From Adiantum capillus-veneris (lineage: Eukaryota; Streptophyta; Polypodiopsida; Polypodiales; Pteridaceae), in the NCBI GenBank assembly GCA_014529385.2, contig CM043969.1:26613946-26677945 (forward strand): a DNA stretch of 64,000 nt, read 5' to 3'. The position numbers and the translations under genes are program-made. The notes below the pieces were generated by a model. That model was not told the DNA's origin. It was given only the letters and a program-made list of their open reading frames with translations, and made no database searches. This document shows, in pieces, positions 23,791 to 33,009 of the stretch (within the stretch, counting starts at the first letter, position 1; each line of letters opens with the position of its first letter).

Positions 23791-23820
23791 GTGGGAAACC
23801 TCAAAGAGAGGAAAACCCAC
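23791..23820 (-). repeat. LINE 3' terminal hairpin, copy E
   Basis: Same 30-nt structure with one loop change (CTCTTT in place of CGCTTT). Confidence 0.87.
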
Positions 23821-23872
23821 CAAAAAGATGTACAAGGAAAGGAACACAACAGTGTTCAGCTGTACAAAATAT

Positions 23873-25560
23873 CTAAAAGCATTCATAAGAAAGCTGATGT
23901 ATTTCCGCCGTGATATCACCCACTTCCAAGGTAAACCGTAGAGACTGCCGAAGGGAAATCCCGAAGAAAGGGAGAGGATCCGCATGTATGCTATGGAACA
24001 TATAGCCATTACGTTGTCGCCATATGCTCCAATATGCCCAAAACCTGACCCACATGAAGAAGACTGCAAAGCCTTGCAACGCCGGCGAGAAGATGCCAAA
24101 AACCCAAAACCGCTTATGGAAGACCGTCGAGGGAAAACGTAGCCGCATACATGCAGATACGTGACGAAGGAAATCTCGAGTGACACATCAATCCCACAAG
24201 AGGTGACAAACATCCTCCTCGGCAGATAAGCAACGAACACACGATGAAGGGCCGACACGGCGCTTCCGAAGAAAGGTACCCATTGGGAGCACACCAAGTA
24301 AACACCGCCAAAGAAACAATCGCTCTTTCAATGGCAAACGGCTTTTCCATATTGCAGATATAATCCCGCGCCACCAGATGTCCGATTTATGCATGTGTCA
24401 AATAGCGTTGCAATGATCAGCAATCCATGGACGAGGCAAAAGAAAAGTATATGCTCGACCAACAGAAATATCTTGAAATGGCATATCCCCCAACTTCCAG
24501 TCAGACATACGATCACCATCCGCCATAGGTGAAACGGGCAGAAAACCTGTCAGCATTTGTTGTAATTCTCTCCAAAACTGGCGATAATGCATGCCCAATC
24601 CAAAGCGGGGAGTGGCAAATGGAAACTCGAAAGTAAAACCAGCTGCATCCACTACATCCTCAACCACTCGAATGCCACGACAAGAGAGAAAATACGCCTG
24701 ACGAGGCGAGCGGTCGACCAAAGTAAGAGGAAAAACCCGACTCCAATGAAGGCTCTCTGCACGAAGCGAGTTTCCTTCCCTCCGAGCATTCCATGAGAGA
24801 TGAATCGTAACCTGTTTCCATGCAGAAAGCAAGGTGGAAGAAAGCGGGCATCCAGGAATGTGTCCATCCATCTTACCAAATACTGCCTCCCACATGGATG
24901 ATTGCCAGTGACCAAATGAAGATGTAACCACATGCTGACTCAAGTGTGCAAACATAAGAGTCCAAGGCTGAGATTGATGCACAAGTGTAGGCTAAAGCAT
25001 AGCCTTCCTAGCAATGACATGCCTACGCAAGTCCAAAATATTCAAACCACCAAATCACTTTGGTGTACAAAGTTTTGCCATTGATATTAAGCGCAAACCT
25101 TTCTTGTGGGCACACGTTTGCCATAAATGAGACAAAATGGCCGACATGAGAGAGTCAAGACAATGTCGGGGCCAATGCAACAATGGCAAAAAGAACTGAA
25201 CATATGCCATGAGGATACACTGAACAATTCGCAGGCGAACATGGAGCGGCCATGTAGAAAGCTTCCAGTAATGCAATTTAACATTCAAGCGATTCATAAC
25301 CCAATCCACTTTTTGCTTGTGAGTAACATTCCGGCCAATTGGATAACCCAAATGCCTAGTGATTACATTTGGAAGAACAATCTCTCCTGGCCACAACAGA
25401 GCATGCCAATCACAAGAACGAAGCGGCAGGAGCTTTGATTTACGGAAATTGACTTTAAGACCAGCCGCAAGCGCAAACAATTCCAAAGCATTCATAATCT
25501 CTTGAACATCGTTTTGCTGATTGCGAGGCATAAATAGCGAGTCATGTGCATAAGCCATTT
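23873..25560 (-). pseudogene. LINE E ORF2 fragment: RT palm end, thumb region and zf-RVT
   Basis: Begins AYAHDSLFMPRNQQND, where the YADD box has become YAHD, so one catalytic Asp is lost. Follows LKVNFRKSKLLPL, HLGYPIGRNVTHKQKVDWVM, GHIPGCPLSSTLLSAWKQ, and zf-RVT (LPLKERLFLWRCLLGVLPMG, CVRCLSAEEDVCHLLWD). Stops at 24398 (TGA, Trp in copy D), 24188 (TGA) and near 24993 break it. Ends YECF at 23873. Confidence 0.85.
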
Positions 25561-25611
25561 TGCGGATATTTTAGATATTGGAGAATCTGCATAAGCCATT
25601 TTGCGGATATC

Positions 25612-25664
25612 TTATGAATGCTTTTAGATATTTTGTAGAGCTGAACACTGTTGTGTTCCTTTCC

Positions 25665-25666
<2 letters not shown>
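25612..25666 (+). repeat. inverted copy of LINE E 3' region
   Basis: The reverse complement matches 23841-23893 with one or two changes (blocks AAGGAAAGGAACACAACAGT and AATATCTAAAAGCATTCATA). Just before it a 22-nt block GCATAAGCCATTTTGCGGAT.. occurs twice (about 25550 and 25590). Confidence 0.85.

Positions 25667-25727
<61 letters not shown>
25667..25727. repeat. (CA)n microsatellite, about 61 bp, on the 5' side of LINE E
   Basis: Pure CA tract, followed by CATACATACATGCGTGTATG-type sequence. Confidence 0.97.
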
Positions 25728-25732
<5 letters not shown>

Positions 25733-27400
25733 ATACATGCGTGTATGTATTGATGTATCTAGGGCTATGTACATATGATATATACATGCATGTATGCAAG
25801 CATGCATAAGTGTACACGTATGTCTATTTGTATCCAATACCTAATGAATTTTTCATACTGGTAGTGATTATCCATATTGCACAAAGTTTGCCACTTTTAT
25901 TTTCGTACTGTTCTTATCGTACCTATCCACCTTGACGATGGCTGGCAAGTACTCGTTCTAAAGTTTGCAGACATGGACATAAAGAGGTCCTCTCTGACAC
26001 ATAGGACGTCGTTAACGCAGAAATGATTTATTTGGATGAATGTCTGAATCACACAAGTGCTACATAGAAGAAGCATATGCCATACAACCTTGAGGCAAGG
26101 AAAGAGGGAAAATGGGATGTATACCATAATGATAGAGTGATTATCACTGATCCACATGTGACATAAGTGTGGGTGGCCTTTGATACCTTACAAATGACAG
26201 CATGGATCTGTAATGGATCAATGACACTTTGAGGACACATTCAGGGTCTCATATCTTGTATGTATATGAACACATCAATGCGTTGCCAACAGGGTGCTTG
26301 ATGTTCTTGGTAAAAGTTTGGAAGAGACATATAGACTGCAACCCAGGAGTTCGTAGGCAAAGAGGTCTGGTAGTGTGGCTATCCTTTTCATGGGGGAGCT
26401 TTGCAATGCAGCCCAGGTTGTGCAGAAAGACGCAGAAGCTAGATACATGAATTAGATTGCATATGGACAGACATTTGTTTTTTTCCCGAATGTATTCTGA
26501 TTTTGCTTCCCGAGAAAGGTCTCCATATGCACAACTATGTGAATAATATATCATGCTAGCAGGAGATTCAATGCTCAGAGAAGCAATCATCAATCGGCTT
26601 TTTGTGAGACAAATATCGAATTGTTTTGAGATCTTGGACTGGCCGAGGTGAGGCTACACAGATCAGCCCAAGATAGAGAGATTACAACATGTGGTGCACA
26701 TATGAAGTGTTGGGAAGTGCACAGGGGCTGGCCATTACACATGCAGGAATACCAAGAAAGAACGCAAGTATGGCAGTTTATTTGAGTGGATTACTGGGCC
26801 CAGCTTCTGCCAGATATTTGAGATTTTGACAATTGACATCCCTAGAATTTTGTGTATAGCATATGGAAGTCCATACATACAGTAGTGCAACAGCACAATC
26901 ACGATGGTTCGTATTGGTATACCCATCAGATATATTGAAAATAGAACAGATTGCTACAGACATGGTGCTTATTGAAAACTGTCAATTTGTCAAGAAAACA
27001 GTCTACATCCATGTTGGATTCACATTGAGAAGCCTCTTCTTTGGACTCTATTATACTAAATTCAATTGGAAAGCAGACAAATTAGGATTCCTCCCTTCAG
27101 AATTGGGATTGAAAAAGAGTAGCAGACCCTTCATTAAGTTCATGCGTAGGACTTAAGCATCTGATCATAGCATACGGAAGTCCATATGTACATTAGCACA
27201 GCAGTACAATCACGATGGTTCTTCTTAGTTCGGATAGCTTTCTGACAAGTTCTCTCGGGGAGAGAGCTGCACTTCACTCTAAAATTTCGAGCTTTGTTAC
27301 TTGCATTTCTTCTGTACTAAAGAAAACAGCATTTTACAAAAGTTGTATAACCATTCCAAAAAGCTACGCTGTCAACATCTTTAAGATGATGGGGGTTTCA
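25728..27400. other. gene-free stretch, probably upstream intron of the kinesin gene
   Basis: No recognisable protein motif in any frame. Contains a direct repeat of about 55 bp at 26855-26910 and 27170-27225 (GGAAGTCCATA, ACAATCACGATGGTTC in both). The intron reading follows only from its place before the terminal kinesin exons. Confidence 0.35.
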
Positions 27401-27401
27401 A

Positions 27402-27540
27402 ATGCTGCAGGCCAAATTTGAAGAGCACGGGAACATAAATGGCGAGGATCAACAAGATAATGAGAAAAGCAGCCATGTTTGTAAAATATGCTTTGAGGCT
27501 CCAACAGCCACAGTTCTTCTTCCTTGTAGACATTTCTGTT
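27402..27540 (+). CDS. penultimate exon of a KIN-7 kinesin with RING finger
   Basis: The frame reads LQAKFEEHGNINGEDQQDNE, then SSHVCKICFEAPTATVLLPC, then RHFC, and stops being sensible exactly at a GTAAGT donor (27541). Plant kinesin-7 proteins of the Arabidopsis MKRP/KIN7D group end in a RING domain of this form (C.VCFE.PTA..LLPCRHFCLC). The 5' end of this exon is uncertain: an AG at 27409-27410 or a little upstream is a possible acceptor, since a TGA lies just upstream in frame. Cys-X2-Cys and the PCRHFC block are intact. The motor domain and stalk exons were not found. Confidence 0.8.
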
Positions 27541-27632
27541 GTAAGTACATGTCGATGCTTGTTGTTATTGCAAAGACATGTCTCTGTCAGTTAGTTAAGG
27601 CTACAGTTTACTGACTTAATTGTTGGTACCAG
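27541..27632 (+). other. intron, 92 bp, in the kinesin RING region
   Basis: Begins GTAAGTAC and ends TTGGTACCAG. Splicing at exactly these points joins HFC to LCKSC in frame (codon split after its first base), giving the expected RING sequence. Confidence 0.85.
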
Positions 27633-27718
27633 TATGTAAATCTTGTGCTGTAGCGTGCTCGGAATGTCCGCTTTGCAGATGTCGGATCAGTGATCGAGTC
27701 ATCACCTTTACTTCATAG
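27633..27718 (+). CDS. last coding exon of the KIN-7 kinesin (RING C-terminus)
   Basis: With the first base of its Leu codon from the previous exon it reads LCKSCAVACSECPLCRCRIS, then DRVITFTS and TAG at 27716-27718. This completes a C3HC4 RING (CKICF...PCRHFCLCKSC...CPLC) and ends in F-T-S, as Arabidopsis relatives do (...ISDRLFAFTS, from memory of the family). No stop or frameshift: the exon pair looks under selection. The role in the family is microtubule motor function; the RING suggests ubiquitin ligase activity. Confidence 0.83.
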
Positions 27719-28803
27719 TAAGGAGAAGGAAGTGAAATGGTTACAGTTCCCCTTCCGATTGGATGTGTTACACAGTTGTGGATCGACGACAATCGGATAG
27801 GCTGCTAGCATGAAAGAAATTAGGTACATATGCTCTCTGCTTGACCTAAATAGCCACTTGACATTATTGTTCTTTTCGTTCAAGAATGCACATCATAAGA
27901 GTGCACTTGCGGTGCCCGCATTTGGGTGGCATATCCGGTGGCTTCTCATCAGCTCAAGTAGAATGACCTCCAGTTTTGCAGGAACTTTGCTTCTGGGTGC
28001 ACAAATGTTAGCTTAGCTGATTGTGCAAAGAAAATAGTCTCCAATGTCAAAATACTCCCATATTGATATACTCAGTAAGAGGGTAATACAAGGATGGAAA
28101 AAATTAGGTTTTTGTATCTGCTGCTGAATTGATGTAATGCTGTACTTTGTAAAGTTGGGAGGATGCAAATACATCTTTCTATTGCCGCATACATCTCCGA
28201 TACTAGAAATTCTTGTGTGTCACACTATTTCAAGTAGCATCAATCCCAATTGCACAAATACAACACTAGTTTGCAATGTAGAAAACCTTTGTTTTCACTC
28301 AATTCTTTTCCGAGAAGATTTCATGGATGTTTTAAGCACTTCCATAGACAAAAATACACACTTATTTGAAAAGACAAGCCCTAATTGGTGGCCTCACACA
28401 CTCAAAAACAAGGTAGAAGCATTTAACATATCCAACTGCACTTTGAGGGTTGTAGCAAAACCATGACATGAGAAGCTTACCTTAGTAAATTTATAGTTGA
28501 TTTGTGAAGTTTCTTGGCACTTGCCCTTAAATTTCAAGAGTTTGAAAGCATGTCTTTTTAATTTCTCATATAGCCAAGGAAACCGTGCGTAGGATGACAT
28601 GCATGGCATGTTGCTGTACAACAAAATTACTGCCATTTGCCATTAGAACCTTGTCCATAAGCTGATGAATTAATACATTGTGCAATCTCATTCATTTCAT
28701 AAATGTAGTAGAAGACGGCTGAGCCCAAAAATTGAAGTGTGGATATAAATGCAGATTGTACATCCCAATTGATAATTTATTGATGTAGTTTGATATTTGA
28801 TTG

Positions 28804-28935
28804 ATTGAGAACTCTCACATGGATTTAACAGACATTATATTTGAGACCATTGATAGTGCAATTTTATTAATTGAGAACACTCGCATGGATCTACCAGACT
28901 CTATATTTGAGGCCATTGAAAGTTTAGTTGCATAT
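28804..28935. repeat. 66-bp tandem duplication
   Basis: Two adjacent copies, about 80 percent identical by eye, length divisible by three. Confidence 0.8.
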
Positions 28936-29302
28936 TTTGGCTCTCTTTATCTTAAAGTCAATTCCCTTCTTTTAGACCTGACTTTTGAAAAGTCCACATT
29001 ATCTGGATTAAATTGTCCTCCCATGTTTGCACATTGTTTCCTTCTGTACTTGAAGATGACATGCTTGGATAAATTACACTATTTGTCGTGATTGCATATC
29101 TTTTAGCCTCTGAAGGCTCTCCTAACCAATCTTCTTATGCCATATTTAGGCACATTTATTCTTAGCAACTAAGGAATGAGCATGTCAACTACTATGAAGT
29201 TGATTGGTGCCAAATAGCTCGCTTTCTCTCTCATGTGTGCGTATGGCCCCGAGGAGTAGTTATCGACATTGCATTGATCCCTTTTGTGCAAAGCCATAGC
29301 TC

Positions 29303-29307
29303 ACTCT
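29303..29307. repeat. target-site duplication, left (ACTCT)
   Basis: Identical to 32989-32993 on the other side of the copia element. Confidence 0.92.
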
Positions 29308-29497
29308 TGAAGGGGATCGGGGAGCACCACAGACGGAGAGTGAGCGAGAGAAGGAGACACGACACACAGATATGGGTGGGGAGACTCCAAAAGAGTGAGC
29401 AGCCCCCTATACACTTATGCTATGTATAAGGTATACAAGTCAGTGGGCGCTCAGACTTTGGGCGGTCGGGCAAGGCACAGATGCCTATACCCCAACA
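29308..29497 (-). repeat. 3' LTR of the copia derivative, 190 bp
   Basis: Matches 32799-32988 along its length; plus-strand ends TGAAGGGGATC and ATACCCCAACA. Confidence 0.94.
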
Positions 29498-29512
29498 ACC
29501 TCCCACTCAAAG
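29498..29512 (-). promoter_or_regulatory. polypurine tract
   Basis: Minus strand TTTGAGTGGGAGGT directly before the LTR start TGTTGGGG. AGTGGGAG-type sequence before TGTTGG is typical of plant copia elements. Confidence 0.85.
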
Positions 29513-29576
29513 GCGACTGTGCCTTTAAGCGAGGGAACCTAGTCTAAAGATTGCAAAAGGTGAGAGAAAACCGCTC

Positions 29577-30578
29577 TCAATCGATGCCCACTGGTTGGCT
29601 GTGATCGTGTGCATCCGGTTGTCCTGCTCCCGTGTAAGTCCCTACACCACCAGACATACCGCACACGTACTGCAAGTATGTACGTAATATCTGCATATCT
29701 CCCTCGTGCACTATGTCATCATCAGTCAACAAACGACTGACAACCCTAACTGCAAATGCTCCCACTGCAGCTGCGATATCCGGTCTCAAGATCAACATCT
29801 CATACATGAGACCATCGAATGTCGATGCAATGCTAGTGGGCCCTGCTAGCTCTACGGAGCATGCATCAACATATATATCCTTGGCAATAGGCATCTCTGA
29901 CTGACAAGGCGTGTCAGCCACATGGATCTCCTGACTGTCCGCTAAAGACGCATCAACCTGTCGTGTAACCTCAGAGCAAACCAGCTGCTCTAGGTGTCTG
30001 CTGGAAGACATATCCTGCACAACTATATCTCCATGCTCACTGTCGAGCATAGGAAGGAATGGCTGCATAATCGTTGACATCTCAGTCTCCTCTGCAATCA
30101 TCCACTGCAAACATGACCACTCAATCTGTTGTGACTCACTAGAGCTCTCATGCTCTAACTCCGTATGCATAGACTCTTGCATAACATCCTCCTGTCGTGA
30201 CTCACCAGAGCAAGACCGCTCTACCTGTCTATCCTGCATAGAAGTATCTTGCACAACTGACTTTCTGCCTTGCTCAGTCACTAGCAAAGCATGCATGTTT
30301 GACTCTGTCACCTCTCTGTGTGACTGCTCAAGTCGTGCCCCAACTGTGTGCACAACGAGCTCACTACTCTGCACTCCATGCAAAGCATCTTGCAACCCAC
30401 AAGCAAAAGAGACTCGCTTGCTCTCTCGCTGTCTTCTTGGTTGCGTGATCACAGAGACAACACCGTCTCTCCCGTGATCCACATGCAATGGGTAACCTGT
30501 ACCACTCTTGGCACCTCTCGCAATCACTAGTGAACCCAAATGCATCACAAAATCTCGCTCTCGTAGCGAAACTGACAT
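29577..30578 (-). CDS. residual pol ORF of the copia derivative, 333 codons
   Basis: Starts inside the end of the gag-PR ORF. The N-terminus FVMHLGSLVIARGAKSGTGY resembles the segment before the copia gag-pre-integrase motif (GSLVIARG.K..TLY). The middle is Ser/Glu/Gln-rich without known domain. The C-terminus reads GLMYEMLILRPDIAAAVGAF and later MQILRTYLQYVCG, like the RT/RNase H boundary of copia pol (LMYAM..TRPDIA.AVG...ILRYLKG). Everything between is deleted, yet the frame is open for 1 kb. No enzymatic activity is expected; whether the product has a role is unknown. Confidence 0.7.
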   Translation of the reverse strand: MSVSLRERDFVMHLGSLVIARGAKSGTGYPLHVDHGRDGVVSVITQPRRQRESKRVSFACGLQDALHGVQSSELVVHTVGARLEQSHREVTESNMHALLVTEQGRKSVVQDTSMQDRQVERSCSGESRQEDVMQESMHTELEHESSSESQQIEWSCLQWMIAEETEMSTIMQPFLPMLDSEHGDIVVQDMSSSRHLEQLVCSEVTRQVDASLADSQEIHVADTPCQSEMPIAKDIYVDACSVELAGPTSIASTFDGLMYEMLILRPDIAAAVGAFAVRVVSRLLTDDDIVHEGDMQILRTYLQYVCGMSGGVGTYTGAGQPDAHDHSQPVGID

Positions 30579-31465
30579 CCACTATCCCGTAACTGTCTGA
30601 TTGAGATCAAATCCCGTCTCAGATCTGGCACATAACGCACATGACGCAGGGTAAATCTCATACCACTGGGCAAGGACAAACATACGTCTCCTGTATCCTC
30701 AATGTCATACATAGCATCATCAGCCATGTGCACACGACCAAGTCTCCTACTAGAAAACGTGCTAAACCACTCACGATGCGACGTGACATGGAAAGTAGCA
30801 TCTGAATCTAGTAACCAATGTGAAGACAATGTGCAATCGGATATGCAATCCGTAGACATAAGATCGTCTGAAGACAAGCTAGATGTAAATGTAACATCGC
30901 CATCACAAGCATACTCAGTAACCACCGTACTGATCTCACTAGCATCTGTCATGCCTAAATCTGCATCACGCATATGTCGCCTCCGTTGTCTCAAGCGCCT
31001 GAAACATCGACGCCTAATGTGCCCTCTATGTCCACAATGCCAACATGTCAAGTCTCTATGCCTTCGAGACTTGCGTGTGGGACCAATCTCTCCCATGGAT
31101 ATAGAAGTGGGACTAGACTCCCTTGTAGACATGGATGTCGCGTACATACAATGTAAACTCTGCCATAAAGCATGAGTTGTAGTCTCCCTCGAGACCTGCC
31201 AGTAAACAGACTCAACCAGATGCAAACGAATCGTAGACATGGCTAACTCATCAAGATCTTGCCAATCATCATCACGCATAGAATTGGGCTTCGCCGATAA
31301 ACCATGCAAAGGTTTATCCTGCCCCAAATCCGCCAATGCAACAAGCATATGTTCCTTCCAAGCAACAAAATCTACACCATCAAACTGTGTCAGACCATAA
31401 CGTTGGAAGTCAAATGAAAAATCAGCCATAATGCTCGCTAAAGAGCAACCAACAATGAGTAGCAA
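30545..31465 (-). CDS. gag and protease of the copia derivative
   Basis: 306 codons counted from an early start; the likely true ATG gives MADFSFDFQRYGLTQFDGVD. Gag-type FDGVDFVAWKEHML is followed by the zinc knuckle CWHCGHRGHIRRRC (C-X2-C-X4-H-X4-C), then the protease site HWLLDSDATFHVTSHREWF (D-S-D where D-S-G is usual) and LRHVRYVPDLRRDLISIRQL, the conserved copia block after protease. The gag part is short between HCMYATSMS and the knuckle compared with full copia gag, suggesting an internal deletion. Frame fully open. Confidence 0.85.
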   Translation of the reverse strand: MLLIVGCSLASIMADFSFDFQRYGLTQFDGVDFVAWKEHMLVALADLGQDKPLHGLSAKPNSMRDDDWQDLDELAMSTIRLHLVESVYWQVSRETTTHALWQSLHCMYATSMSTRESSPTSISMGEIGPTRKSRRHRDLTCWHCGHRGHIRRRCFRRLRQRRRHMRDADLGMTDASEISTVVTEYACDGDVTFTSSLSSDDLMSTDCISDCTLSSHWLLDSDATFHVTSHREWFSTFSSRRLGRVHMADDAMYDIEDTGDVCLSLPSGMRFTLRHVRYVPDLRRDLISIRQLRDSGCQFRYESEIL

Positions 31466-32784
31466 ATGTCAACCAAACCCTAAACTAGCTCGAATTGCAT
31501 CAACAAAAGTCTGCAAATATGGCTGTAAATCAGCCCCAAAACAGCCCCAAAATTCAGCTCTTAAACAACTGCATAAACAAGTCACAAATGTGTCCCAAAT
31601 CAGCCTACAATTGAGCCATACATGGACACCTGCAAAGAGGAAACAATGGCTGAAAATTCAGCACCCAAATAAGCCCTCAAACCTGTCTGTAAACTTGTAA
31701 ACCTGTAGCTGAAACCTGCTGAAAAACCTCAAGCCATTAGTGCTCGAATCCGGCTACCTAGCTCGTAGCCACACAAGCATACATCACAATACTCACTCCT
31801 GTGAGTGTGCCAAGATAACTATACGTCTGTCAAACCCGTGAGCTAATCACCAAGCCCACACTGTGTTGTATCGATGCATACACACGCACAAATCTCCCAC
31901 CTGCAGAGAACACCGCACGTAAATGCTGAGTGCAACCCGCAATCTCTACCTAGATCGCATAAATGATACGCATAAAACTCTTGGAAAAATTTCGCCAGAG
32001 TTTCGTCAGTAAAACGGCCACAAAATCAGTAACCAAACTGAATGCGCGCTCAAAACCATGAGCAACCAAAGCGCATCAAACCGCACTCCAAATGCATGCA
32101 CCAATCACCACACTTTGCATACATCATTGCAAACACATGCAAATCTAGTACACAAATATCTGCTCTACCTGTGACTGCCAAAAAACATGCTCAAGGCATA
32201 CATTGCCGAGCTCAAAATGCAATCACATTAGTCTCCCTGAGAATCAAACCACATAAGGCATACATCGTATCCTCCCACCTGTGAGGAAACTTGTAGCAAA
32301 TATCACTCTCACATCTGAGAGCAAACCATGTGTGGAATCCTCGACACACAATAAACAATTACTGCTGCAGAAAATTCAGCGTTCAGAATTTTAAAATTTT
32401 GATATAACGAGCGCGTCCGGAGCGTGCCAAAACCCCAAGGTAGACTCCTGGATAACATGTATCCGAGTCCGGGTGTGAAAGCTATGCCAAAAAACCTCCG
32501 TTTCGATCCAAAAACACAACATAAACTGTCAAAAGAGGGCTGACAAATGTAGCTCCTCAACCGTAGCTCGAATGAAGTTTTTGATGGCTCGAATGGCTTC
32601 GAAAGGGGGGTAAAATGTAAGGCCGCCTGTTGGAAACGCTCACAGAAAGCTGAATTTGCCGATGTCGAAGTCGAAACCCTGTTTGCACTCTTGAAAGTGC
32701 GCGCGCGCGGACGCGATTTCGGGAATGAAACTGGCTCTCCGCTGTCGTCGTGACTGTGCACATATGCGCTTCCTCCGCACCTAC

Positions 32785-32796
32785 GCTCTGATACCA
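32785..32796 (-). promoter_or_regulatory. initiator-Met tRNA primer binding site
   Basis: Minus strand TGGTATCAGAGC, two bases inside the 5' LTR. Confidence 0.95.
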
Positions 32797-32798
32797 AT

Positions 32799-32988
32799 TG
32801 AAGGGGATCGGGGAGCACCACAGACGGAGAGTGAGCGAGAGAAGGAGACACACGACACACAGATATGGGTGGGGAGACTCAAAGAGTGAGCATCCCCCTA
32901 TACACTTATGCTATGTATAAGGTATACAAATCAGTGGGTGCCCAGACTCTGGGCGGTCGGGCAAGGCACAGGCGCCTATACCCCAACA
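32799..32988 (-). repeat. 5' LTR of the copia derivative, 190 bp
   Basis: TG...CA termini, followed on the right by the duplication ACTCT (32989-32993). Confidence 0.94.
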
Positions 32989-33009
32989 ACTCTCTTTTCT
33001 GGTAACATC

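Larger units (their letters stand above)
23757..25560 (-). mobile_element. LINE copy E, 5'-truncated, with inverted segment at its 5' end
   Basis: About 1.8 kb, beginning at the RT catalytic box and ending with the 3' hairpin and nine A. Left flank CACACAC (shared with D), right flank an inverted 55-bp copy of its own 3' region (25612-25666) followed by a CA repeat (25667-25727). Close relative of D. Confidence 0.88.
27719..29307. other. 3' flank of the kinesin gene, no further gene
   Basis: Probably 3' UTR then intergenic DNA. Contains a 66-bp tandem duplication (28804-28869 and 28870-28935, blocks ATTGAGAAC.CTC.CATGGAT). The ORF over it encodes a duplicated 22-residue unit (IENSHMDLTDIIFETIDSA-like) but has no known motif. 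Confidence 0.4.
29308..32988 (-). mobile_element. complete copia deletion derivative, 3.68 kb
   Basis: Both LTRs are 190 bp, termini TG...CA, and the perfect 5-bp duplication ACTCT flanks the element. PBS for initiator-Met tRNA at 32785-32796, polypurine tract next to the 3' LTR. Inside are two overlapping open frames: gag plus protease (30545-31465) and a second ORF (29577-30578) that joins gag-pre-integrase-like sequence to an RT/RNase H-boundary-like sequence. Integrase and nearly all RT and RNase H are missing. LTRs differ by only a few substitutions and indels, so insertion is fairly recent. It would need an autonomous relative to move. Confidence 0.92.

Noticed and set aside
32309-32860. 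183-codon ORF near the 5' LTR of the copia derivative
   Set aside because: Runs from the LTR/PBS into the leader with no motif; gag starts later in another frame.
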